From contig NZ_AMQH01000012.1 of the NCBI RefSeq assembly GCF_000300195.1, positions 514,330-578,329 on the forward strand: a DNA stretch of 64,000 nt, given 5' to 3'. Source of the stretch: Clostridium tunisiense TJ (GTDB taxonomy: Bacteria; Bacillota; Clostridia; Clostridiales; Clostridiaceae). Each line of letters begins with the position of its first letter. Position 1 is the first letter of the stretch. The notes under the pieces were generated by a model. The model had not been told where the DNA came from and did no database searches. It saw only the letters and a list, made by a program, of their open reading frames with translations. Positions 51,597-61,123 of this stretch are shown piece after piece. Both the position numbers and the translations under genes were made by a program.

Positions 51597-53036
51597 TTAT
51601 TTGTTTATTTGGTTATTTGCTAAATTAAATGATTCTAAATTTACTTCTAAACTTTCAGAGCTATTAATTGATTCTATAGAAAATCCAGTATATCCATAAA
51701 CTATTGAAATGATTGGGTTTAGTAAATTTAAAAAGCAAAATGGCAAATATGCTAATGTGGGTACCCCAAGTGTTGTGCTAATAAATGCCCCACAAGTATT
51801 CCATGGAATTAAAACAGAAGTCAATGTACCAGAATCTTCAAGAGCTCTTGAAAGGTTTTTAGCTGAGAGTCCTCTGCTTTTGTATTCATTTTTATACATT
51901 CTTCCAGTAATTACAATAGATAAGTATTGCTCAGCAGCTAAAATATTGACTACAATGCATGAAATGATAGTTAAAAATACTAAAGAACCTGTACTAACTG
52001 CAAACTTCAACATTTTTTCAGAAATAACTTCTAAAAACTTTGCCTTTTCTAAAATCCCACCAAAAATCATAGCACATATAATTAGTGAAACAGTAGACAT
52101 CATGCTTTGCATCCCACCGCGATTTATAAGGTCATCAACAACTTTCACACCGCTTTCTCCTACATAACCTTGGTTTAAAGTAGAGAGCAATTCACCAAAA
52201 GTCACGTGTTGAATTGTTATTGCAATTATTCCAGCAGCAAATATTCCTATAATCAGTCCTGGTATAGCAGGAACTTTTTTCACTACTAATATGATAACTA
52301 TCAAAGGAGGTAATAGAAGAATAGGACTGATAACAAATGAATTTTCTATACCACCTATAATTGAATTAATTTGAGATGTATCTAATGCTTGACCACTATA
52401 CTTTAATCCAAGCAATCCATAAATAATTAATGTAATCACTAAACTAGGTACTGTAGTATAAAACATATGCCTAATATGTTCAAAAAGTGTTGTTCCTGCC
52501 ATTGCTGGTGCTAGGTTCGTTGTGTCAGACAAGGGTGACATCTTATCACCAAAGTATGCCCCTGAAATAATAGCACCTGCTATCAATGGCGCTGGAATAT
52601 TTAACCCTACACCAACTCCAAGCAGAGCGATACCAACAGTACCAACGGTAGTCCATGAACTTCCAGTAGCTAGAGCAACAATAGAGCTAATTATGCATGT
52701 AGCAAGTAAGAATATACTTGGCGAAAGAATTCTAAGTCCATAGTAAATCATTGTTGGTACTGTACCACTTAAAATCCAAGATCCTATAACCATACCTATA
52801 ATCATAAGGATAATAATTGATTGCATGGACATTTGAATAGCATCAATAAATCCTCTTTCGAGCTCATCCCAAGAGAATCCAATACTTAAGGCCATAATTG
52901 CAGCTATACATGAGGCTATAACTAAAGGAATATGTGGAGTAGCATCATAAACTATGATTCCAACTGATAAAGAAATAATAAGTGCAATTATAGGAATTAA
53001 TGCTTCCCATAACTTAGGTTTTCGTATTTTTTTCAT
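51597..53036 (-). CDS. NhaC-family antiporter, copy 2
   Basis: A 479-residue paralogue of the preceding antiporter, clearly homologous over its whole length (shared KIRKPKLWEALIPI start, GSWILSGTVPTMIYYGLRIL, SGAYFGDKMSPLSDTTNLAP, LEDSGTLTSVLIPWNTCGAF), with a longer, different C-terminus. ATG (53036-53034) follows TGGGAGG; the earlier ATG at 53051 overlaps that site. The tandem pair arose by duplication but each gene has its own leader and terminator, so they may respond to different conditions. Exact ions or acids are not inferable. Confidence 0.9.
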   Translation of the reverse strand: MKKIRKPKLWEALIPIIALIISLSVGIIVYDATPHIPLVIASCIAAIMALSIGFSWDELERGFIDAIQMSMQSIIILMIIGMVIGSWILSGTVPTMIYYGLRILSPSIFLLATCIISSIVALATGSSWTTVGTVGIALLGVGVGLNIPAPLIAGAIISGAYFGDKMSPLSDTTNLAPAMAGTTLFEHIRHMFYTTVPSLVITLIIYGLLGLKYSGQALDTSQINSIIGGIENSFVISPILLLPPLIVIILVVKKVPAIPGLIIGIFAAGIIAITIQHVTFGELLSTLNQGYVGESGVKVVDDLINRGGMQSMMSTVSLIICAMIFGGILEKAKFLEVISEKMLKFAVSTGSLVFLTIISCIVVNILAAEQYLSIVITGRMYKNEYKSRGLSAKNLSRALEDSGTLTSVLIPWNTCGAFISTTLGVPTLAYLPFCFLNLLNPIISIVYGYTGFSIESINSSESLEVNLESFNLANNQINK

Positions 53037-53569
53037 GATAATGCCTCCCATATAATAAACTTAATATTTAAAATTTAAAATTGCATAAAAACATAAATAT
53101 AAAATAACTTTATATAGATCAACTAAAGTGCTTGACCTATAAATATATAACAAAAGTATTCAACAGCAAATTATTTTGCATAATTATATACATTTATAAG
53201 TTATATATATACATATAGTGACTTTCCTTTAAAACTAGAATAGCTATTATAACGTAGCAATACTAACACTTATATCTATATGCATAAACTTTTTATATGC
53301 ATTTTATTAATTTAAACTGCATAAAAATAACTACCTATATAGATATAATACTTTTTAATACATTAGTCAATAGCTTTTAAAAATTATAAAATTTTTAGCA
53401 GTAGTATTGATTACTAGTAGGCAATTTTTATAGGTTAACTAACAAATTATTTTTATAGATTAAATTCAACTATTGAATATACGGGATTATAAAAGTAAAA
53501 TTATAATAGTTAAAATATTAATCTGAAAGATAATAAAAAAAAGCACTCAGCAGGGGGTTGAACAATATT
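53037..53569. other. AT-rich divergent intergenic region
   Basis: About 530 bases between divergent genes. TATAGATCAA (53113-53122) and TTGACCTATA (53132-53141) form an imperfect palindrome, a possible operator for the antiporter gene. The pentamer TGCAT occurs five times between 53082 and 53325. No gene is visible. Confidence 0.45.
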
Positions 53570-54244
53570 ATGAATAGAAAATTTAAAAATTTACTTATAA
53601 TTTTATTGAGCATCATAACTATTTATTGTATACTGATGACTTCTACATTAATAGTAACTAAATCAAAGATAATTTATTATTTCGACATTGATTATTTAAA
53701 TATTACCCAAAGTTCTTTGCTCTCTAAAGAAGAAATAAAAAAGAATTATGATTATACCATTGAATACCTTTTTAACAGGGATATAATTGAGTTTAAACCA
53801 CCTACGCTTCCATCATCCACAGATGGGTCACAACACTTCTTAGATGTTAGAAATTTATTTAATCTTGGAAAAGGAATACTACTTATAGGGTTAATTACAG
53901 GATGTGTTATACTATATATATTGCGTGGTGAAAAGTTTGTATATAAGTTTTTGAAGTATAGCGGCATAACTTTAGTGTGCATACCAGTATTTTCACTTGC
54001 GTTTATAAATGTAGATTTTACTAGCGCATTTACGTTGTTTCATGAGTTAATGTTTAAAAATGATAAATGGTTATTAGATCCGGCTACAGATCCAATAATT
54101 AATATGATGCCTGAGGAATTTTTTGCTCACTGTGGGGTAGCTATTATAATAATTTCTGCTGTATTTGGTATTTTGCTACTTGTTGCCTACAAATGGTTTC
54201 ATGGTAAAAATAATAAAAATGATTATAAAGGCTTTATAAAATAA
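53570..54244 (+). CDS. DUF1461 (TIGR01906) integral membrane protein
   Basis: A 224-residue membrane protein with four hydrophobic helices (near the N-terminus, and around residues 100-118, 132-150 and 188-210). The segment FHELMFKNDKWLLDPATDPI followed by MMPEEFF is the signature of the DUF1461/TIGR01906 family, common in Firmicutes and of unknown function. ATG 53570 is preferred to TTG 53558, which would abut the AGGGGGT site at 53552-53558. Stand-alone gene. Confidence 0.88.
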   Translation: MNRKFKNLLIILLSIITIYCILMTSTLIVTKSKIIYYFDIDYLNITQSSLLSKEEIKKNYDYTIEYLFNRDIIEFKPPTLPSSTDGSQHFLDVRNLFNLGKGILLIGLITGCVILYILRGEKFVYKFLKYSGITLVCIPVFSLAFINVDFTSAFTLFHELMFKNDKWLLDPATDPIINMMPEEFFAHCGVAIIIISAVFGILLLVAYKWFHGKNNKNDYKGFIK

Positions 54245-54471
54245 GCTTTTATCAAAAAAATTTCTAAAAAGGTTTTTGAACTATAATTTGGTTGAAATAT
54301 ACCCAAATTATATTAATGTAAATTACTTTAATATTAAATCTTTTCTTCTACATTTTATAGGCTTTGTAGAAGAAAACTAAAAAGCCTAATCAACAAAAGT
54401 AGGTTATCACTTAATTTAAATACTAACTTTAGTTGGATTTGCACAAATATATTTTCATAAAGGAGACTAAT

Positions 54472-56013
54472 ATGCCAAATAAACGATTAGCAAAGGCAGC
54501 TAGTATAATTATGATAATGACTCTAGTAAATAAGGCTGTAGGCTTTTTAAGAGATTCATTAGTTGCTAGTACCTTTGGAACTACATATCAAACTGATGCC
54601 TATAATATGGCAATGCAAATATGTGATGTTTTGTTTATTATGATTGCACTTGCAATAAGCACTACATTTATACCTATACTTAGTGAAGTTAAAGCAAAAA
54701 AGGGTAAAGAAGAAATGTTTATTTTTGCAAATAACATAATCAATATACTTTTTTCCATATCAATAATTCTGATAGTTTTTAGTTATATTTTTGCCCCTCA
54801 AATCGTAAAAGTAATCGCACCTTTATTTAAAGGTGAAACTTATGTTTTAGCAGTTCAGTTGACAAAAATTAGTGTGGTAAGTTTAGTTTTTTTAATAATC
54901 AATGCTGCTTATACTGCAATTTTACAAACCTTAGATGATTTCTTAGGTCCAGCTATTGTAGGCATACTATTAAACTTACCAATAATTATCTATATTATAT
55001 TCGGTGCGAAGGGGGGAGTAGTAGGACTTACTGTAGTGACCGTTATCGGTATGGCATTAAGAACCTTAGCACAAATACCTTTCTTAATAAAACATGGTTT
55101 TAAGTTTAAAATAATTTTTGACATTAAGGATAAAAGGGTAAGTAAAATGATTGCTCTAGTATTACCAGTATTAATTGGAGCAAGTGCAAATCAAATAAAC
55201 AGGTTAGTTAATAATGCTCTTGGTTCAGGATTGCCTGCAGGAAGCATTGCAGCTCTCGGTTTTGGAGATAGAGTTTCTGACGTGTTTTACTCAACCTTTG
55301 CCGTTGCAATTGTTACAGTGGTTTTTCCAGTACTAGCAAGAAGTATTAATGAAGACAATATGAAAGAATTCAAAAAATACATTATTTCATCAATTAATAA
55401 TATATTTTTAATAATGATTCCTTGTACCATTGGTATTTTAATATTAAGTGTTCCAATTATAACCATACTTTTTAAAAGAGGAGTTTTTGATGATAGGTCA
55501 GTTGCTATGACCTCAAGTGTATTAATTTTCTACGCTTTGGGATTACCTTTTTATAGTGTAAGAGATATATTTAATAGGGCACTTTATGCAATGCAAGATA
55601 CCAAAACATCCACTTATAATGGATTAATATCAGTTGCTTTGAATATTATTTTAAATTTAATTTTAGTAAGATATATAGGTCTTATTGGACTTGCCTTATC
55701 CTCCTCAGTTGCAGCGGCTCTTTGCGCCTTACTATTATTTAGAAGCTTAGATAAGAAAATAGGTGGTGTTGATAAAAAAGCTATCTTAGTAACTGTTAGT
55801 AAAATTATATTAGCTTCTATCCTCATGGGGGTTGTTGTTAGTATTACCTACAACGCTACATATGAAATTTTAAGTGGTAATATTGGAATATTACTAGGGT
55901 TAGCAATCTCCGGGAGTGCTGGAGTGGTTGTGTATGCAGTTGCAATAAGCCTATTGAAAGTGGATGAATTCACAATTATTTATAACTCAATAAAGCGAAA
56001 ATTTATTAGATAA
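54472..56013 (+). CDS. murJ: Lipid II flippase MurJ (MviN family)
   Basis: A 513-residue polytopic protein with about 14 helices, the MurJ/MviN type of the MOP superfamily. Characteristic are the N-terminal NKAVGFLRDSLVASTFGTTYQTDAY, central GASANQINRLVNNALGSGLPAGSIAAL, and RGVFDDRSVAMTSSVL followed by YALGLPFYSVRDIFNRALYAMQD. MurJ flips lipid II for peptidoglycan synthesis; clostridia often have several homologues, so polysaccharide precursors are also possible. ATG 54472 follows AAAGGAGA (54459-54466). Confidence 0.9.
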   Translation: MPNKRLAKAASIIMIMTLVNKAVGFLRDSLVASTFGTTYQTDAYNMAMQICDVLFIMIALAISTTFIPILSEVKAKKGKEEMFIFANNIINILFSISIILIVFSYIFAPQIVKVIAPLFKGETYVLAVQLTKISVVSLVFLIINAAYTAILQTLDDFLGPAIVGILLNLPIIIYIIFGAKGGVVGLTVVTVIGMALRTLAQIPFLIKHGFKFKIIFDIKDKRVSKMIALVLPVLIGASANQINRLVNNALGSGLPAGSIAALGFGDRVSDVFYSTFAVAIVTVVFPVLARSINEDNMKEFKKYIISSINNIFLIMIPCTIGILILSVPIITILFKRGVFDDRSVAMTSSVLIFYALGLPFYSVRDIFNRALYAMQDTKTSTYNGLISVALNIILNLILVRYIGLIGLALSSSVAAALCALLLFRSLDKKIGGVDKKAILVTVSKIILASILMGVVVSITYNATYEILSGNIGILLGLAISGSAGVVVYAVAISLLKVDEFTIIYNSIKRKFIR

Positions 56014-56016
56014 AAG

Positions 56017-56050
56017 AAAGCAGTTAAAATTTACATTTTAACTGCTTTTT
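56017..56050. terminator. Bidirectional terminator
   Basis: AAAGCAGTTAAAAT (56017-56030) pairs perfectly with ATTTTAACTGCTTT (56035-56048). Confidence 0.92.
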
Positions 56051-56062
56051 ACAAAGTTGTAA

Positions 56063-57238
56063 CTACAGGTAAGTTATCTCAACGATTTTTCCTAAAGCTT
56101 TTAAAATTTCAACTAATTCTTTAACAACCTTCATTTTTAGGTTGAAATCACTTGGAAACAATGGGTTTTGATGAGCTGGATTCACTGCTTGACCAACCCA
56201 AATGTGAATATGACTTCCATCTTCGATAATCATCTTACTTAATTTCGAAGCTCCATCCTGTCCATCAATAGGGGAGGGGAGTCTTTTTTGTTTTTTTTCA
56301 TTTAAGTAGTTTAACAAAATATCTTTAGTTTTGTTTAAAGTTAATAATCCCTCAGTTACTAAATCAATTCCCTCCATATATCCCATAGGAGGAACTTCAC
56401 TACTATAATTATCTAAATCTATAGTAATTGCCTTACCAAGAGCAGAAGAAACAATATTAGCTGTAGTACCTCCACACAATATTTTTTTTCCATTACATTT
56501 TTCTATAGCCTGAATCAATAATTTATCATCTGCTTTCCTTTTGGGAGGCCCAGTAAAAATGTCCATATATTCAGCTTTTTTTAATTTTACCGTAACCACT
56601 GTAGTATCATCTCCTGGTTTATCATCATATAAGTTTTTGCATACCTCGAGTAAATGTCTACAAATACTTTCTGAGGTTTTCTCTTTCATCACTAAGTTTT
56701 TTAAGAAATTATTGATATGTTCCCACTGCCAGCCTAAGTTTAATAATTGACCAACACCTGCGTGAACAGCACCATCACTTACTATGGTAAGCATATCACC
56801 TTGTCCCATTAAGAAACTAGTTTCATAAATAATCTTATTGTTAACTTCTCTTTCTTTCTTTAGGAGTTCACCTTCTCTAGCATTTTTAAAGAAAAATACT
56901 GGAGGATTATCATACTCAACCATGTAAACTTCACCATTATTTTTGATTTTTAAGATGGTGAAAGTAGAGTAGGCAAGTTTTCTTACTTGACATTCTGGTA
57001 AGGTATTAGCTATTGTGTCTATAGTTTCTTCAATAGTAGCGCCTTCTTTAAGCATGGTAATTGCTATTTTAGAAGTTAATGTTGCTAAAATATTAGCTTT
57101 TACTCCGCTTCCAAGACCATCTGACATTACAACTATCAGTCCATCTTCTGTGGTAACTATTTCTACATTGTCTCCACAGAGCTCTTCACCATATTTATTT
57201 AGGCTAAAGTTTGCTACATCTATATAATAATTCTTCAT
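56063..57238 (-). CDS. SpoIIE-type PP2C phosphatase of the sensory hydrogenase operon
   Basis: A 391-residue protein whose first 215 residues are a SpoIIE-type PP2C Ser/Thr phosphatase: VVMSDGLGSGVKANILA, LTIVSDGAVHAGVGQLL and GDDTTVVTVKL carry the metal-binding aspartates. Residues about 230-391 form a separate domain (KILCGGTTANIVSSALG, VTEGLLTLNKTKDILL) of unknown role. The start overlaps the hydrogenase-like gene by ATGA. In this operon type the phosphatase is thought to relay a redox or hydrogen signal to phosphorylated targets. Confidence 0.88.
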   Translation of the reverse strand: MKNYYIDVANFSLNKYGEELCGDNVEIVTTEDGLIVVMSDGLGSGVKANILATLTSKIAITMLKEGATIEETIDTIANTLPECQVRKLAYSTFTILKIKNNGEVYMVEYDNPPVFFFKNAREGELLKKEREVNNKIIYETSFLMGQGDMLTIVSDGAVHAGVGQLLNLGWQWEHINNFLKNLVMKEKTSESICRHLLEVCKNLYDDKPGDDTTVVTVKLKKAEYMDIFTGPPKRKADDKLLIQAIEKCNGKKILCGGTTANIVSSALGKAITIDLDNYSSEVPPMGYMEGIDLVTEGLLTLNKTKDILLNYLNEKKQKRLPSPIDGQDGASKLSKMIIEDGSHIHIWVGQAVNPAHQNPLFPSDFNLKMKVVKELVEILKALGKIVEITYL

Positions 57239-58941
57239 ACTTCTTTTTCCTCTTGTAATACTTTTTTTAGCTTCATAAGAGCTACCTTGGTTTCTGCAGT
57301 GGTTTCTCCAAGAAGACTAGCAATTTCTTGAGCTACACGCATTTGCTTATCAATAATACTTTGAGTTACATCTAAAGCATTATGCTTTAATTGGGAAAGC
57401 TCAAGCTTCCTCTTTTCCTCCTCAGTAATGTCAGTATAAATAACAAGTAAACTCGAGTGTTTTTCCATATATATAATACTTCTATAAGCATGATAATTAT
57501 ACTCGCTATAGAATACCTTCTCTTTTATCATGCTTTGTTTTGTATTCGCCACCCACTGAAAATCAGGATCTTGAACTACACAGCTAATATGTTTATCTCT
57601 CAATTTTTCTTTAGTCATTGAAAATAGTTTTTCACCAATTGGATTTATTTCTTTAACAGTCAATGTCTTGTCCAAAAATAATATTACATTTGGTGAATGA
57701 GTAAATATTTCATTAGTGGTCCGCTCTGCCATACTTCTCATATAAGGAACACACATTTCTATTTGAGACATCCCCTGTGAAACAGCTATAGCTTTTTCAT
57801 AACAAGTATTATAGCCACAAGCACCACAATTTAGCTCATCTTCCTTATCATATTTCCCCATTTTATTTAAAATTTGATTTATTTCTTCTTCTTTAGGAAT
57901 ATGCAAATCCATCATCTTATTTTTAAAAGTTCTACTTAGAGGAATACTAATTTTTGAGATATCTAAATATTTTTCATTGTTTAGTTTTTTTACTTGCCTT
58001 TGAATTCTTTGAATTCTAGTATAAACACTCTCATTAGAAGTTGAACCTCCAGGTCCTCCAAGACAGCTTTCATTACAGGCGCTTAATTCTACACAAACTT
58101 TATTTAAATTACCTCTTTTTACTTCCTCTAAAAGATTTTTGCAATTTTCGATACCGTGAACTCTAATAGAGTCTAAATTTTTAGCTTTGAGAGTAGGGGA
58201 TATAGCTCGTAAAATTCCACCAACTACTGGATAACAATCACCCCTAGTAGTACCTGTAAAATCCATACTCCCATCTTCGCAGGAGTTATAATCTATACCT
58301 TCTATCTTTAGCCATTTTACAATTTCATCAAAAGTAAGTACCGCATCAACAACTCCTGTATTTTCCTCAGATAAAGCTTCACATTTTTTTGAGATACAAG
58401 GCCCAATAAATACTATATAGGGATCTTCATACCTTTCTCTAATGCTCATTGCATGCGCAATCATTGGGGACACTACGGGAATTACATTAGGAATTAGTTC
58501 GGGATAATATTTTTCAATAAGCATCATAACAGAAGGGCAGCAACTTGTTAGAAACTCTGTACTTTTACTATTGTTAATTATATTTTCATATTCTAACGAC
58601 ACTAATTCAGCACCTATAGAAACTTCTTCTACTGTAGAAAATCCTAATTTATAAAGAGCAGTTATAACCTTAGCAGAATACTGAAAAAACCCTCTAAAGG
58701 CAGGCGCAATTTGAGCAATAACTTTTTTCTTCTTCTTAAGAGCTATTTTCACATTCTCGATATCTGATAATACATCTCTTGCATTTTGAGGACAAACTAC
58801 AAGACATTGACCACAAGCTACGCATCTATTCTCTATGATTTGAGCTTGATCATTCTTCACTTCAATTGCTTTCACATTACAAATCCTTACGCACTTATAG
58901 CAATTCTTACAATTAGCTGAAGAAAAATTCATTACCTGCAT
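57235..58941 (-). CDS. [FeFe] hydrogenase-like sensor with PAS domain (HydS-like)
   Basis: A 568-residue multidomain protein. Residues 1-60 bind two [4Fe-4S] clusters (CKNCYKCVRICN, CVACGQCLVVCP). Residues about 75-320 are an H-cluster domain with the three signatures TSCCPSV, GPCISKKCEAL and CNESCLGGPGG. Residues about 365-395 form a further Fe-S motif (LNCGACGYNTCYEKA). A PAS domain covers about 410-520 (ITEEEKRKLE follows). This order, with a phosphatase downstream and a [2Fe-2S] protein upstream, matches putative sensory group C hydrogenases. It is predicted to sense hydrogen or redox state rather than produce H2. Confidence 0.9.
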   Translation of the reverse strand: MQVMNFSSANCKNCYKCVRICNVKAIEVKNDQAQIIENRCVACGQCLVVCPQNARDVLSDIENVKIALKKKKKVIAQIAPAFRGFFQYSAKVITALYKLGFSTVEEVSIGAELVSLEYENIINNSKSTEFLTSCCPSVMMLIEKYYPELIPNVIPVVSPMIAHAMSIRERYEDPYIVFIGPCISKKCEALSEENTGVVDAVLTFDEIVKWLKIEGIDYNSCEDGSMDFTGTTRGDCYPVVGGILRAISPTLKAKNLDSIRVHGIENCKNLLEEVKRGNLNKVCVELSACNESCLGGPGGSTSNESVYTRIQRIQRQVKKLNNEKYLDISKISIPLSRTFKNKMMDLHIPKEEEINQILNKMGKYDKEDELNCGACGYNTCYEKAIAVSQGMSQIEMCVPYMRSMAERTTNEIFTHSPNVILFLDKTLTVKEINPIGEKLFSMTKEKLRDKHISCVVQDPDFQWVANTKQSMIKEKVFYSEYNYHAYRSIIYMEKHSSLLVIYTDITEEEKRKLELSQLKHNALDVTQSIIDKQMRVAQEIASLLGETTAETKVALMKLKKVLQEEKEV

Positions 58942-59186
58942 TATTCCACCTTCTTCTTTATATAAGTATTAAAAAACTCATCTACATAATTATAATCAAC
59001 TCCAAAAGTTTCACTTTCATCTATTTCTACTGAAACAGCATTAGTGCAGTGTCCTAAGCAAAAAGCAGCTTTAAGTTCAACTTTATCTACTAAATTATTT
59101 AATTCTATTAATCTTTTTATGCGGCTTATAACTTTATGCGATCCTTTTACATAGCAAGCACTACCAACGCAAACCTTTACTATCAT
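58941..59186 (-). CDS. Thioredoxin-like [2Fe-2S] ferredoxin (HymA/NuoE-like)
   Basis: An 81-residue protein of thioredoxin-like [2Fe-2S] type, with CVGSACYVKGS (CxxxxC) and AFCLGHCTNAV (CxxxC) supplying the four cluster cysteines. It equals the C-terminal domain of NuoE/HymA alone. It is the first gene of the operon and overlaps the next by one base (TAATG). Probably passes electrons to or from the hydrogenase-like sensor. Confidence 0.9.
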   Translation of the reverse strand: MIVKVCVGSACYVKGSHKVISRIKRLIELNNLVDKVELKAAFCLGHCTNAVSVEIDESETFGVDYNYVDEFFNTYIKKKVE

Positions 59187-59335
59187 ACCTAACCACCCCT
59201 TTATTTACCTATAAATAAATTATAGAACTTTGTGAAAGTTTCGTCAATTATATGTAGTATTAAATTATACACCTAAGTAAAATAGACTACAAAAGGATAG
59301 TCCCTTATGCAGTCCATTTACACTTATGATTTAGT

Positions 59336-61123
59336 TTAAGCTCCTTCATTTAAAAATCTATATTGGGCCATATAGAGATTATAATAAAATCCTTTTCTCC
59401 TAATTAATTCGTCATGAGTACCAGCCTCAATAATTGTTCCGTCATCAATTACCATTATTTTATCACAATCTCTTATTGTAGAAAGCCTATGAGCAATTAC
59501 AAAAGAGGTTCTTCCATGTAACAGTTTATTAATGCCTTTTTGAACCAAAATTTCAGTGGCAGTATCGATATTTGATGTAGCTTCATCTAAAATTAAAATT
59601 CTAGGATTTGCAAGTAATGCTCTTGCAAAAGAGATAAGTTGACGTTGCCCAACAGATAGCCTAGAACCTCTTTCATTAACTTGAGTATCATAACCATCTT
59701 CTAGTTTCATAATAAAATCATGTGCATTTACCGCCTTAGCTGCTATTATGATTTCTTCATCAGTTGCATCTAATTTTCCGTATCGTATATTTTCCTTAAT
59801 AGTGTCTGAGAATAAAAAGGTGTCCTGAAGCATAATCCCCATTTGACTTCTTAGGGAATTAAGGTTAACCTCCTTAACATTCTTGCCATCGATTAGCACT
59901 TCACCCTTGTTAGTATCATAGAACCTGCTTACTAAACTTGTTATAGTAGTTTTTCCTGCACCTGTAGGTCCAACTAAAGCTATAGTTTCTCCAGGTTTAA
60001 CTTTAAAACTAACATTGTGAAGTACTGGGATATGTTTCTCATATCCAAAGGTAACGTTTTTAAATTCGACAGTACCTTTAATTAATGGCATTATTTCGTT
60101 AGCTTCTAATTCATTAATGTCTGGAACTATATCCATGATTTCAAAGATTCTTTCAGCAGCTGCAAAATTTGTTATTAAGGTATTATAAAAAGAAGCTATG
60201 TTTAAAATAGGTCTCCAAAACATCCCTGCATAAGAAGTAAATGCAGCAATAGTTCCTATCGTTACGTTTCCAGATTGAGAAAGTTTAGTTCCATACCAAA
60301 AGATTAGTATATAACTAACTCCCCAAAAAAAATCTATAATAGGCCATAGAAAATCATTGTATAATACAGCATTAACAAAGGAGTCCATTAAGTTATTTAC
60401 GGCATTATTAAAATTCTTAGAACTTTCTTTTTCATAGGTAAAGTTTTGAATGATTCTAATCCCTGAAAACGACTCGTGGGTAAACCCATTTAAGTTAGAA
60501 CGCTTTTGTCTGTAAACTTGCCATTTGGATCTAATAAAAACTTGTAATCCAAACAAGCTAATAAAAAGCAAGGGGAGAACAGTTATAGAAACAAGAGCAA
60601 GTGTTGCATTTAAATAGAACATTATTGCAGCAACAGAAATAATTGTTAGTATTTGCGGTATTAGAGTGGTAACCGCACTTGAGAATAATTCTGAAAGAGA
60701 GTTTACATCCCCAACAACCCTTGCTAGAATTTTACCTACAGGTCTATCATCAAAAAATGAGAAGGATAGCTTTTGTATATGAATATATAGTTCTTGTCTT
60801 ATATTTAATAGAATTTTATTTGTTATTTTGTTCATTTGTAATATAGATGCTCTATTAGAATACATACTTATTATATTTAAACATAATAATACACCACTAA
60901 TAATCAGCATACCACTTACATTTTTTGATTTGATAAAATTATCAATAGCAATTCTTAGAATCATTGGACTAAGCAAACCGCTAATCATAATAATTATCAT
61001 TAGTATTAAGATTAAGGTAATTTTTATTTTGAAAGGCTTCAAATAATCCAACAGCCTCAAAAATATTTCTTTGTTTTTTAGTGAGATAACCTTCTCATCT
61101 TGTTTTACAGTATTCTTTGCCAA
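59336..61123 (-). CDS. Heterodimeric ABC exporter subunit (BmrD-like)
   Basis: A 595-residue half-exporter: an N-terminal six-helix ABC transmembrane domain (to about residue 330) and an ATPase domain with Walker A GPTGAGKTT, signature LSVGQRQ and Walker B ILILDEATSNID, with the catalytic glutamate present. The signature serine-valine-glycine deviates from LSGGQ. It pairs with the gene upstream, whose stop codon directly abuts its TTG start (61123); GGAGG lies in the end of that gene. Heterodimeric exporters of this type (BmrCD) expel drugs. Confidence 0.9.
   Translation of the reverse strand: MAKNTVKQDEKVISLKNKEIFLRLLDYLKPFKIKITLILILMIIIMISGLLSPMILRIAIDNFIKSKNVSGMLIISGVLLCLNIISMYSNRASILQMNKITNKILLNIRQELYIHIQKLSFSFFDDRPVGKILARVVGDVNSLSELFSSAVTTLIPQILTIISVAAIMFYLNATLALVSITVLPLLFISLFGLQVFIRSKWQVYRQKRSNLNGFTHESFSGIRIIQNFTYEKESSKNFNNAVNNLMDSFVNAVLYNDFLWPIIDFFWGVSYILIFWYGTKLSQSGNVTIGTIAAFTSYAGMFWRPILNIASFYNTLITNFAAAERIFEIMDIVPDINELEANEIMPLIKGTVEFKNVTFGYEKHIPVLHNVSFKVKPGETIALVGPTGAGKTTITSLVSRFYDTNKGEVLIDGKNVKEVNLNSLRSQMGIMLQDTFLFSDTIKENIRYGKLDATDEEIIIAAKAVNAHDFIMKLEDGYDTQVNERGSRLSVGQRQLISFARALLANPRILILDEATSNIDTATEILVQKGINKLLHGRTSFVIAHRLSTIRDCDKIMVIDDGTIIEAGTHDELIRRKGFYYNLYMAQYRFLNEGA

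Noticed and set aside
51709..52167. 152-codon plus-strand ORF opposite the second NhaC gene
   Set aside because: Antisense shadow of a highly conserved membrane protein gene; a similar shadow lies opposite the first NhaC copy. No ribosome site.
53082..53325. Five TGCAT pentamers as a regulatory array
   Set aside because: Irregular spacing and mixed orientation in AT-rich DNA; the pentamer is too short to be meaningful.
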